This document shows, in pieces, positions 25,099 through 32,701 of a stretch of DNA of 38,588 nucleotides. A program made the position numbers and the translations under genes. This DNA is from Segetibacter sp. (lineage in GTDB: Bacteria; Bacteroidota; Bacteroidia; Chitinophagales; Chitinophagaceae): contig JAOQAJ010000234.1 of NCBI GenBank assembly GCA_025963675.1, forward strand, positions 1-38,588, in the 5' to 3' direction. Positions within the stretch are counted from its first letter, which is position 1. Each line of letters opens with the position of its first letter. The notes below the pieces were generated by a model. The model ran no database searches. It saw only the letters and a program-made list of their open reading frames with translations, and was not told the DNA's origin.

Positions 25099-26121
25099 TT
25101 AGAATGCAAACTTCTGCGATTTTAATTGAGCAAGATTTGGATCCATTTGGATTGCTTTCTCGCACAATTCAATTCCTTTGTTTTTATCACCTTTCTTTTG
25201 AAAAGCAACACCAGTCATATATAACGCACGACTGTTAGTAGGATCATTTTGATAAACTTTGTAATAAGTCTCAGCAGCTTCCTGGAACTTTTGAACTTTG
25301 TAATATGCCTGCGCTATTTGAAACAAAATTTCAGGATTACCCGGCTTGCTTTCCAAAACCTTGTTTAAGGTTTCTACGCCTTTTTTAAGATTGTTGTCTA
25401 AATAAGCTAATCCCAGGTTTTCGTAATAATCAAGGTCGGTCTTATATCCCTTTTCTGCTGCCTTCTCAAAATAAGTAACTGCTGTCTTCTCATCATTCAG
25501 TGTGTAATACAGCAACCCTAATTCATAAATCAGTGCGTTATTTTCAGGATCAAGTTCAAGTGTTTTATTATAAACCGCAATCGCTTCTTTGTAATTGCTT
25601 AATTCTATCAGAACCTTGCCCAAAAGCGTTACCACTTTTAAATCGCGATGGTCTTCGGCTAAAGCCTGGTTCAAATATGTTTGGGCCTGACCATAATTTT
25701 CCAACTCATAGTAGCTCTTGCCCATCATAAACCCCAAATCTTTACTGCTACCATTTTGAGCAAGCTTTTTCCCATACATAACAGCATCGTTCCAACGGCG
25801 AAGTTGAAAACTGAGTTCAGTCATTTTTTGAAGTGCAGTAGCGTGGTTGATGTTTACCTGAAGCACTTTTGCATATTGCTCAATGGCAGGAAAAAATTTC
25901 CTTTGCTCAACCAAATAGCTTCCATATTCTATGCGGATGTTAATGTCAGAGGGATTGAAGCTTACTGCCTTTTGAAAACTCTTATCTGCTTCCCAAACTT
26001 TACGTGCCAGGTTTAATTCAATTGCCTTTTTTACATAAAACGTAGCACTGTCGCCACTATTAAAACAAAATCCTGTGATAGAGTATCCAACAAATAAAGC
26101 GGCAATTGAAATTTTCTTCAT
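25099..26121 (-). CDS. Exported tetratricopeptide-repeat protein
   Basis: A 340-aa protein with a signal peptide (MKKISIAALFVGYSITGFCF) and about eight TPR units from residue 30 onward; examples are AVYNKTLELDPENNALIYELGLLYYTL-type and GIELCEKAIQMDPN repeats. TPRs scaffold protein-protein contacts, and exported ones in Bacteroidota usually act in the periplasm. It is the last gene of the leftward GlgB group, 76 bp after glgB. No enzymatic domain. Its partners are not inferable. Confidence 0.9.
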   Translation of the reverse strand: MKKISIAALFVGYSITGFCFNSGDSATFYVKKAIELNLARKVWEADKSFQKAVSFNPSDINIRIEYGSYLVEQRKFFPAIEQYAKVLQVNINHATALQKMTELSFQLRRWNDAVMYGKKLAQNGSSKDLGFMMGKSYYELENYGQAQTYLNQALAEDHRDLKVVTLLGKVLIELSNYKEAIAVYNKTLELDPENNALIYELGLLYYTLNDEKTAVTYFEKAAEKGYKTDLDYYENLGLAYLDNNLKKGVETLNKVLESKPGNPEILFQIAQAYYKVQKFQEAAETYYKVYQNDPTNSRALYMTGVAFQKKGDKNKGIELCEKAIQMDPNLAQLKSQKFAF

Positions 26122-26197
26122 ATCAGAAATACTTTGGAAATTCGGTTTAATATTGAAAGCAAGCCCCGAAATTTCCCAAAAAGAGACTTTTTTCCCC

Positions 26198-28222
26198 TTA
26201 TTTCAAAATAATTCCCGCTAATGGGGGTAGATTTAATCTAAGTTTAAGGCTTTCGTCTTCTTTGTTTATAATTTCAGCTCTTACTTTAGGATTATAAACG
26301 TCTCCTGTTCCATAATATTTCGTCGAATCACTGTTAAAAACCTCTCTCCAGTTTTTTTTGCCTTTTAAGGTTATCTCGAAGTCTAAATGGGGTTGTGGAA
26401 GCATATTCAAAATGACAATGATGTCGTCAGCAGCATTTAATCCCTTTCTTTTATATACGATAATGCATTCATTTCTATGATTTAAATCTATCCATTCAAA
26501 GCCGCCTGGTTCAAATTGTTTTTCGTGCAACGCGGGCTCTTTACTATATAAAACGTTCAAGTCTCTCACGCAGTGTTGCAACAAACGGTGTGGATTATGT
26601 GATAACAACTCCCACTGTAATTCGCCTTTATAGTCCCATTCATTTGTTTGACCAAACTCACTACCCATAAAAAGCAACTTTGCACCCGGATGCGTATACA
26701 TGTAAGTGTACAACAACCTCAGGTTGGCAAACTTCTGCCATTCATCGCCCGGCATTTTGTAGATCATAGGGCTCTTACCATGTACTACTTCATCATGACT
26801 TATGGGCAGCATAAAATTTTCGTCATAAAAATAAGCCATACTGAAAGTGATCTGGTTCTGGTGATGCGGACGGGCAAACTGATCGCGCTTAAAGTAATTT
26901 AAAGTGTCGTGCATCCATCCCATCATCCACTTCATTCCGAAGCCAATTCCGCCTGCAAAAGTTGGTCGCGAAATTCCTGGCCAATCAGTGGACTCTTCAG
27001 CAATCGTTTGAACATCGGGAAAATCACGGTAAATGGTTTCATTCATGTCTTTAATGAAAGCGATTGCCTCCAGGTTGCCGTTTCCGCCAAACTCGTTTGG
27101 TTCCCACTCGCCTTCTTTCCTGCTATAGTCGAGTCGCAGCATTGAGGATACGGCGTCGACTCTTATACCATCAATATGAAATTTTTCGAACCAAAACCTT
27201 GCGTTGCTGATCAGGAAAGATTTAACCTCTCCCCTTTTATAATTAAAAATGTATGAATTCCAGTCAGGATGAAAACCTTTACGCCTGTCTGCATACTCAT
27301 AAGTATGTGTACCATCGAACATGTACAAGCCATGCGCATCGTAAGGAAAGTGAGAAGGCACCCAATCTAAAATAACACCGATACCTGCATGATGAAAAGC
27401 ATCGACCATAGCAGCAAAGTCTTGTGGTGTACCGAAGCGGCTTGTGGGCGCAAAGTAACCGGTTCCCTGGTAACCCCAACTACCGTCAAAAGGATGCTCC
27501 ATTACCGGCATTAGTTCAACATGCGTAAACGCCATTTCTTTTACATAGGGGACAAGACGCTCAGTTATTTGAGCGTACGTATTGTAACTCTCTTCATCAT
27601 ATTTTGAAGGCCTCATCCAGCTTGCCAGGTGTACTTCATACACCGACCAGGCCGAAGTTAATGCATTGTGTTTAGCCCTCTGCTTCATCCACTTTCCATC
27701 GGTCCAGGCATAGTCTACATTTCTTGTAATAGAGGCGGTGAAGGGGCGCTTTTCCCAATAGTGAGCGTATGGGTCACCTTTGTCTAGCCGTGCACCGTTA
27801 AATCCATGGATGTGGTATTTGTAAGCCTCTCCCTCATCAACACCTGGAATGAAACCTTCCCATATTCCTGACTTATCAAGGCGAACAAAAAGCGGATGGG
27901 CCGTTTTATCCCAATTATTGAAATGTCCTATAACAGAAATATAAGTGGCATTAGGTGCCCAAACAGCAAAATAAGTTCCCTTCTTATTCAGTACTTCTAT
28001 TTGCTTGTTTCCAAATTTATTGTATGCAGAATAATGAGTTCCGTTTTGAAAGTTGGTGATATCATCTTCACCAAACAAAGAATAATTCCAGACAGGTTTT
28101 GTAGAATCAACAAAATGTAGTTCTTCATATTTACTAACAACTGATTGTTTTGTTTTGTCAACAGCAGTTGAAGAATCGGCGGCGGCCTTGTTGCTTGAAT
28201 CGTCAGTATTATTCACGGCCAT
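26198..28222 (-). CDS. glgB: 1,4-alpha-glucan branching enzyme
   Basis: A 674-aa GH13 enzyme that introduces alpha-1,6 branches into glycogen. Residues 1-40 are low-complexity, rich in Ser, Asp and Lys, which is unusual and probably disordered. A CBM48 domain covers about 80-165 (FAVWAPNATYISVIGHFNNW). The catalytic barrel shows D356 (GIRVDAVSSML, nucleophile), E409/E410 (IAEESTDWPG, acid/base), and H476-D477 (ISHDEVVHGK, transition-state stabiliser), plus the ELMPVMEHPFDGSWGYQ motif. The single CBM48 makes it a short-form branching enzyme. Neighbours are a ROK kinase and an aldolase, consistent with a sugar-storage locus; no glycogen synthase is in the window. Confidence 0.95.
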   Translation of the reverse strand: MAVNNTDDSSNKAAADSSTAVDKTKQSVVSKYEELHFVDSTKPVWNYSLFGEDDITNFQNGTHYSAYNKFGNKQIEVLNKKGTYFAVWAPNATYISVIGHFNNWDKTAHPLFVRLDKSGIWEGFIPGVDEGEAYKYHIHGFNGARLDKGDPYAHYWEKRPFTASITRNVDYAWTDGKWMKQRAKHNALTSAWSVYEVHLASWMRPSKYDEESYNTYAQITERLVPYVKEMAFTHVELMPVMEHPFDGSWGYQGTGYFAPTSRFGTPQDFAAMVDAFHHAGIGVILDWVPSHFPYDAHGLYMFDGTHTYEYADRRKGFHPDWNSYIFNYKRGEVKSFLISNARFWFEKFHIDGIRVDAVSSMLRLDYSRKEGEWEPNEFGGNGNLEAIAFIKDMNETIYRDFPDVQTIAEESTDWPGISRPTFAGGIGFGMKWMMGWMHDTLNYFKRDQFARPHHQNQITFSMAYFYDENFMLPISHDEVVHGKSPMIYKMPGDEWQKFANLRLLYTYMYTHPGAKLLFMGSEFGQTNEWDYKGELQWELLSHNPHRLLQHCVRDLNVLYSKEPALHEKQFEPGGFEWIDLNHRNECIIVYKRKGLNAADDIIVILNMLPQPHLDFEITLKGKKNWREVFNSDSTKYYGTGDVYNPKVRAEIINKEDESLKLRLNLPPLAGIILK

Positions 28223-28324
28223 ATATTTATTTTTTATAAAGATAAAGAAACACTTTTTTGAAGTATAGTTTGCAAAAAATTGATATTCTCATTTTATCCA
28301 GACAATTGCACTTTTACTATAAAC

Positions 28325-28361
28325 ATAAAGGACAAAAGATTATTCATCTTCTGTCCTTTAT
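28325..28361 (-). terminator. Terminator between ROK kinase and glgB
   Basis: ATAAAGGACAAAAGAT and ATCTTCTGTCCTTTAT form a 16-bp inverted repeat with one mismatch and a 5-nt loop, 32 bp past the ROK kinase stop on the minus strand. The T-tract is poor, so it may only partly stop transcription into glgB. Confidence 0.65.
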
Positions 28362-28393
28362 TATACATTCACCGATAATTCTTCTAACAAGAC

Positions 28394-29374
28394 TTAGCTC
28401 AGTCCATCTCTCTTTTCCCAAACCAACGCACTTGCTCCTAAAATAGCAGCATCCGCTTCTTTCAGCTCACTTAAAACAAGTTTTACTTTGTTTTGAAAAA
28501 TAGGCAGCACGTTTTTTTCCATGTGTTCTTTTGTAGGATCCATAATAAGACTGCCAGCTTTAATAACACCGCCGAATAAAATAATTGCTTCAGGTGAAGA
28601 AAACATTATAAAATTAGCAAGCGACTCTCCTAAGATCTGTCCGGTAAACCTGTACACTTCCTGTGCAATTTCATCGCCTTGTATCGCACATTCATATACA
28701 AGCTTCGAATCGATTTGTTCAAGGGGATAACTGCGGAGTAAAGTTGGTTTATCGCTTTGCTGCAGCATTTCCTTTGCAGTTACCACAATTCCCGTTGCAG
28801 ACGCATAAGTTTCTAAAGATCCATGAGCACCAGTGCCTTCATGTTTCCTTCCACCTGGTCTTATGATCGTATGGCCAAGTTCACCTGCAAAGCCATCATG
28901 TCCATAAATGAGCTGACCATTGGAAACGATCCCGCTACCAACTCCAGTACCGAGAGTAATCACTATAAAATCGCGCATGCCTCTGGCTGCCCCGTACATC
29001 ATTTCTCCAACTGCAGCCGCATTTGCATCATTCGTAAGCGAACATTGTAAATCAAACTTTTCTGATACCATTTTCGCTAAAGGAATAACGCCGCGCCAGG
29101 GTAAATTAGGAGCAAAGTCAATGGTACCTGTATAAACGTTTCCGTTAGGTGCACCAACTCCAATACCTTTAATATTTTCTATCCCGACAGCATTAATTGA
29201 AGGGCGCAGTTCATCATACAAATCGTTGACAAAATCGCTTACATTATCATACTCGTTGGTGCGAATATTACTTCCTCTATAAGAAATCTCACCACGATGA
29301 TTTACTAAACCATACTTCGTACCCGTTCCACCAATATCAATTCCGACAGCATATTGATCAACCGTATTCGGCAT
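28394..29374 (-). CDS. ROK-family sugar kinase lacking zinc-site cysteines
   Basis: A 326-aa ATP-dependent sugar kinase of the ROK family, probably acting on glucose. The ATG at 29374 is chosen (MPNTVDQYAVGIDIGGTGTK); an upstream TTG adds two residues without support. Phosphate-binding GIDIGGTGTK, catalytic D116 (LTNDANAA), ITLGTGVGSGIV and the metal His H168 (GELGHTII) are present. But the ROK signature CxCGxxGCxE reads ExTGxxGSxE (179-188), so the three zinc-binding Cys are E179, T181 and S186. The enzyme either folds without zinc or binds it otherwise. Upstream lies the aldolase (119 bp), downstream glgB, which suits a glucose or glycogen role. Confidence 0.9.
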   Translation of the reverse strand: MPNTVDQYAVGIDIGGTGTKYGLVNHRGEISYRGSNIRTNEYDNVSDFVNDLYDELRPSINAVGIENIKGIGVGAPNGNVYTGTIDFAPNLPWRGVIPLAKMVSEKFDLQCSLTNDANAAAVGEMMYGAARGMRDFIVITLGTGVGSGIVSNGQLIYGHDGFAGELGHTIIRPGGRKHEGTGAHGSLETYASATGIVVTAKEMLQQSDKPTLLRSYPLEQIDSKLVYECAIQGDEIAQEVYRFTGQILGESLANFIMFSSPEAIILFGGVIKAGSLIMDPTKEHMEKNVLPIFQNKVKLVLSELKEADAAILGASALVWEKRDGLS

Positions 29375-29407
29375 CAGCAAAAGTTTTAATTCTGAAAATA
29401 TTTAAAA

Positions 29408-29476
29408 AGTGTAAAGTTCGAAGTGTAAAGTTCGAAGTTTGTCAAAACCGAAACCCCAAACCCGAAACTTTACACT
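29408..29476. repeat. Tandem 14-bp repeat with inverted third copy
   Basis: AGTGTAAAGTTCGA occurs twice in tandem (29408-29421, 29422-29435), and the inverse AAACTTTACACT follows at 29465-29476. Copy 2 and the inverse can form an 11-bp stem. It lies in the leader between the aldolase and ROK kinase genes. Confidence 0.7.
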
Positions 29477-29493
29477 CAAAACTCCCAACTTCT

Positions 29494-30561
29494 TTACGCA
29501 TTCCTGTTAATGCAATTCAAATCGTCAAAAGCAACTTCAAGTCTCTTGATAAATGTTTCTTCACCTTTACGTAACCACACACGCGGATCGTAATATTTCT
29601 TATTCGGCTTATCCGCTCCCTCAGTATTACCCAACTGACCTTGCAAATAACCTTCATTCTTTTTGTAATTATTCAAAACACCTTCCCAAAAAGCCCATTG
29701 CATATCGGTATCGATATTCATCTTAATCGCACCATAACCGATCGCTTCACGGATCTGGTTTTGTGGTGAACCGCTTCCGCCGTGAAATACGAAGAATACA
29801 GGTTTCTCCTGTGTTCCATAATTTTCTTGTATGAACTGCTGGCTGTTCCTTAATATTTCCGGCCTTAGTTCCACGTTACCGGGACTGTAGACGCCGTGCA
29901 CATTACCAAATGCTGCAGCCACAGTAAATAAACTTCCCACTTTGCGAAGCTCTTCAAAAGCATGAGCAACTTCTCTTGGTTGGGTATACAATTTTTCATT
30001 TTCTACATCACTGTTGTCAACCCCGTCTTCTTCACCGCCTGTTACACCCAATTCAATTTCTATAGCCATTCCCAATGGTGCCATTCTTTTAAAAAACTGA
30101 ACACATATTTCAATGTTCTCTTCCAACGGCTCCTCCGACAAGTCAAGCATGTGAGAGCTAAACAGTGGCTGGCCTTTTTCTTTATGAAATTGTTCCCCTG
30201 CATCAATCAAACCGCTGATCCATGGAAGCCACTTTTTTGCCGCATGATCCGTATGAACTACCACAGGAACACCATAATATTTGGCAACATTGTGAACGTG
30301 CAACGCACCTGAAATAGCCCCGGCAATGTTCGCTTGCAGGTTGTCATTCGGCATTCCTTTACCGGCTATAAATTGCGCACCGCTATTTGAAAATTGAATA
30401 ATAACAGGAGAATTAACTTTAGCGGCCGTTTCCAGTGTAGCATTAATAGAATTTGTGCCGATGCAATTAACTGCTGGCAACGCAAATTCATTCTCCTTCG
30501 CATCTTTCAAAAGAGCTTCCAGTTCTTCACCGAAAACGACTCCGGCTTTGTACTTTTTCAT
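29494..30561 (-). CDS. fbaA: Class II fructose-bisphosphate aldolase
   Basis: A 355-aa zinc enzyme that reversibly splits fructose 1,6-bisphosphate into dihydroxyacetone phosphate and glyceraldehyde 3-phosphate in glycolysis. Signatures: ALPAVNCIGTNSINA at the N-terminus, VVHTDHAAKKW (D105 catalytic, H106 metal), IELGVTGGEEDGVDN, FGNVHGVYSPGNV (His zinc ligand), FVFHGGSGS (His zinc ligand, phosphate loop) and MNIDTDMQWAFW. The length and the loop with GGEEDG place it in the class IIA (FbaA) group. It is the first gene of the leftward run that includes the ROK kinase. Confidence 0.96.
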   Translation of the reverse strand: MKKYKAGVVFGEELEALLKDAKENEFALPAVNCIGTNSINATLETAAKVNSPVIIQFSNSGAQFIAGKGMPNDNLQANIAGAISGALHVHNVAKYYGVPVVVHTDHAAKKWLPWISGLIDAGEQFHKEKGQPLFSSHMLDLSEEPLEENIEICVQFFKRMAPLGMAIEIELGVTGGEEDGVDNSDVENEKLYTQPREVAHAFEELRKVGSLFTVAAAFGNVHGVYSPGNVELRPEILRNSQQFIQENYGTQEKPVFFVFHGGSGSPQNQIREAIGYGAIKMNIDTDMQWAFWEGVLNNYKKNEGYLQGQLGNTEGADKPNKKYYDPRVWLRKGEETFIKRLEVAFDDLNCINRNA

Positions 30562-30724
30562 TTTCAGAATTTTTAAAATTGGATTGCAAATTATGAATTA
30601 TCATTAACTAAGTTTATAAAAAAACTAAGGTTGGTCTCTCATTACTGGTTTTCTTGATATTTATAGTACTGTGTCAACCACTATTTTGCAGGAATATTGG
30701 CCAAACGTTAGAATTTTAATTTTG

Positions 30725-30773
30725 CATCGTTGCGTCGCACACTTGTACGGCAAACGATTTTTCAGCCTTTATT
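30725..30773 (-). repeat. Dispersed intergenic repeat, copy C
   Basis: Core CATCGTTGCGTCGCA at 30725-30739, then the extension CACTTGTAC (30740-30748 region) and TTCAGCCTTTATT beginning at 30761. This is the fullest copy and pairs with copy F in inverted orientation. Confidence 0.75.
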
Positions 30774-30888
30774 GACAGCTGTTTTATAGATACTCAGGCA
30801 GTTTATTTATTCTTATTACGGAAGCTTTTTCTTGTCTTTTTTGAAAAGCCTTTTGATTTAGTCTGTTTAATACATCAACAAATGCCTT

Positions 30889-30965
30889 TGCGTTGTGTCC
30901 TTGTAAGACTTTGTGTTCTTTGTGCTCCTCTTTTGAACACGAAGTACACAAAGGGACACGACGAA
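30889..30965. repeat. Imperfect palindrome inside the repeat-bounded block
   Basis: The left arm (30889-30928) contains GCGTTGTGTCC and TTTGTGTTCTTTGTGCTC; the right arm (30935-30965) contains GAACACGAAGTACACAAAG and GGACACGACGAA. They pair over about 30 bp, with a 7-nt insertion in the left arm. Such TTTGTG/CACAAAG palindromes are common non-coding repeats in Bacteroidota genomes. Confidence 0.65.
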
Positions 30966-30989
30966 ATACGCCTCCCTTACGTTGAGCAA

Positions 30990-31039
30990 TGGAAAAGCTG
31001 AATAAAGAAATAACAGTATAAGTGAGTGACACAACGATG
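30990..31039 (+). repeat. Dispersed intergenic repeat, copy F
   Basis: AGTGAGTGACACAACGATG at 31021-31039 is the reverse-oriented core in the TGACAC variant, preceded by AAAAGCTGAATAAAG (matching the distal TTCAGCCTTT block in reverse). It is inverted relative to copy C, 315 bp apart end to end. Confidence 0.65.
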
Positions 31040-31076
31040 TTGATGTAAGATATTAAGCCGGCCACATAAAATCTGA

Positions 31077-32090
31077 TCAGTACCAACTGGGGCTGTCAAT
31101 TAAAACGTTATGATCGCTGGCATAACAAACTGCATAATTAAAACCTTTTTGAAGACAAAATGCGCCGTATTGGCCCGCCTTGTTTATGGCTATAAAACCC
31201 ACCTGGTTTTCTTTTGCTTTTTTGGGATCCTTTTTTACAATTCGCTCAACTGCTTTTTTGCAAGCTTCCTGTGGTGACAATCCTTGCCTCATTAACTCAA
31301 CAACCAAGTGAGTTCCGCAAATCTTTATTACCTCTTCACCAAGTCCTGTGGCAGTGGCGGCACCGACCTCGTTATCAACAAAAAGACCAGCGCCGATGAT
31401 GGGAGAATCGCCTACCCTTCCCCGCATTTTAAAACCCATACCACTGGTGGTACAACTACCACTAAGATTTCCCGACGCATCTAACGCAACCATTCCTATC
31501 GTATCATGATTTAAGGTTCCATCTTCAAACCTTGTTGGGGCAAAAGGACCATGACCACTGTTTTCAATATTAATAACTGGTTTATAAGTAGACGTTTTCA
31601 GCCATTCCCTGTATTGCTTGTCAGCAGTGGGTGATAGCTTTTGCTCTTCCAGGGTAAAACCTTCGCTTACTGCGAACTTCTGTGCACCTTCTCCAACCAA
31701 TATCACATGCGGCGTTTTTTCCATCACCCTTCGCGCTACGGTTATCGGATGTTTTATACGTTCCAATGCAGCGACACAACCTGCATTTCCATTTTCATCC
31801 ATGATCGATGCATCGAGTGTTACCATTCCGTCACGATCAGGATTGGCTCCGAGACCAACACAGCAATTGATCGAATTTTCAGTAACCATTACTCCAGCCT
31901 CAACGGCATCAATTGCTTTGCCTTTTTTGCTTAATATTTGCCATGCCGCTTTATTTGCATCAATTCCCTCTTTCCATGTAGAAATGACTATGGGTTTGTT
32001 GCCCTTGCGAGCTGCCCCAAAAATATTTGAACTGACAAGCCCTGTGATTCCAAAAGTTGATAATTGAAGAAAACCTCGTCTTTTGATCAT
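31077..32090 (-). CDS. Tat-exported glycosylasparaginase-like Ntn hydrolase
   Basis: A 337-aa N-terminal-nucleophile hydrolase of the asparaginase-2/N4-(beta-N-acetylglucosaminyl)-L-asparaginase family, which cleaves Asn-linked GlcNAc or isoaspartyl/asparagine substrates. The N-terminus KRRGFLQLSTFG is a twin-arginine signal, implying folded export to the periplasm. The autocleavage site is H195-D196-T197 in GTLNHDTIGMVAL; T197 becomes the nucleophile. Supporting motifs are GANPDRDGMVTLDASIMD, SGSCTTSGMGFKMRGRVGDSPIIGAGLFVDNEVGAA and ATGLGEEV. The GMGFKMRGRVGDSP loop favours glycosylasparaginase over plain isoaspartyl peptidase. Could help degrade glycoproteins. Confidence 0.92.
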   Translation of the reverse strand: MIKRRGFLQLSTFGITGLVSSNIFGAARKGNKPIVISTWKEGIDANKAAWQILSKKGKAIDAVEAGVMVTENSINCCVGLGANPDRDGMVTLDASIMDENGNAGCVAALERIKHPITVARRVMEKTPHVILVGEGAQKFAVSEGFTLEEQKLSPTADKQYREWLKTSTYKPVINIENSGHGPFAPTRFEDGTLNHDTIGMVALDASGNLSGSCTTSGMGFKMRGRVGDSPIIGAGLFVDNEVGAATATGLGEEVIKICGTHLVVELMRQGLSPQEACKKAVERIVKKDPKKAKENQVGFIAINKAGQYGAFCLQKGFNYAVCYASDHNVLIDSPSWY

Positions 32091-32164
32091 TGCAAGTTTT
32101 TTAGGTTGAAAGACATTTTGCCGTTACTAAAATAAATATAAGGAGTTAAAAAGATCGAAGACTT

Positions 32165-32172
32165 TATCTTTG
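32165..32172 (+). promoter_or_regulatory. Candidate -7 box for the ankyrin gene
   Basis: TATCTTTG is a perfect TAnnTTTG match 31 bp before the ATG at 32204. No TTG at -33 spacing is seen. Confidence 0.5.
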
Positions 32173-32203
32173 CCCCCTGAATTTAACTACAAATAAAAGC
32201 CTG

Positions 32204-32701
32204 ATGCCTGTAGATCCAACTCAAATATTTGATGCATGTCGTACAAATGACAGGCAACTGGTTGAAAAGATTTATGAAGAAAATCCAGCGGCGATTCATG
32301 CAGCAGACATGAAAGGGTTTACACCATTAATACTGGCTGTGTATAATAACTCAGCGGATGTAGTTGATTTTCTTTTGGAAAAAGGAGCAAGTACAAGCGG
32401 TCAGGATGCAGCAGGCAACACTGCTTTGATGGGAGTATGCTTTAAAGGCTATACGGAACTTGCGAAGAAATTAGTTGAAGCCGGTGCAGACGTAAATGAA
32501 AGAAACTCTAACGGGGCAACTGCGCTAACATTCGCAGCAACCTTTGGCCATCTGCAAATAGCTGAAATATTGCTACAAAAAGGAGCCGATACTTTCGTGC
32601 AGGACTCAAGGGGCAAAACGCCGTTGGACCACGCAAGATTACAAGAGAACTGGCCCATGTATGATTTGATAGAGCAATACGCAAGTTCCTCAAAGCCCTA
32701 A
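32204..32701 (+). CDS. Ankyrin-repeat protein
   Basis: A 165-aa cytoplasmic protein made of about four ankyrin repeats (roughly 36-68, 69-101, 102-134, 135-165), with clear consensus such as GFTPLILAVYNNSADVVDFL, GNTALMGVCFKG and GATALTFAATFGH. Ankyrin repeats mediate protein binding; there is no other domain and no signal peptide. The stop codon TAA (32699-32701) overlaps the stop of the convergent giant membrane gene by 3 bases (32698-32700 on the other strand). Partner unknown. Confidence 0.92.
   Translation: MPVDPTQIFDACRTNDRQLVEKIYEENPAAIHAADMKGFTPLILAVYNNSADVVDFLLEKGASTSGQDAAGNTALMGVCFKGYTELAKKLVEAGADVNERNSNGATALTFAATFGHLQIAEILLQKGADTFVQDSRGKTPLDHARLQENWPMYDLIEQYASSSKP

Larger units (their letters stand above)
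30562..31076. other. 515-bp intergenic region with repeat-bounded block
   Basis: The space between the aldolase start and the asparaginase-like gene end holds two inverted copies of the dispersed repeat (from 30725 and to 31039), bounding 315 bp. Inside is an imperfect palindrome of TTTGTG/CACAAAG type (30889-30965). A 100-codon frame overlaps on the minus strand but its composition looks like read-through of repeats. Confidence 0.6.

Noticed and set aside
24966-25238. 90-codon open frame on the plus strand
   Set aside because: It starts inside repeat copy E, reads through the terminator hairpin and overlaps the 3' end of the TPR gene on the other strand.
30784-31086. 100-codon open frame on the minus strand
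   Set aside because: It runs across copy F and the TTTGTG palindrome, has odd composition, no ribosome-binding site, and overlaps the asparaginase gene end. Best explained as an open frame through repeat DNA.
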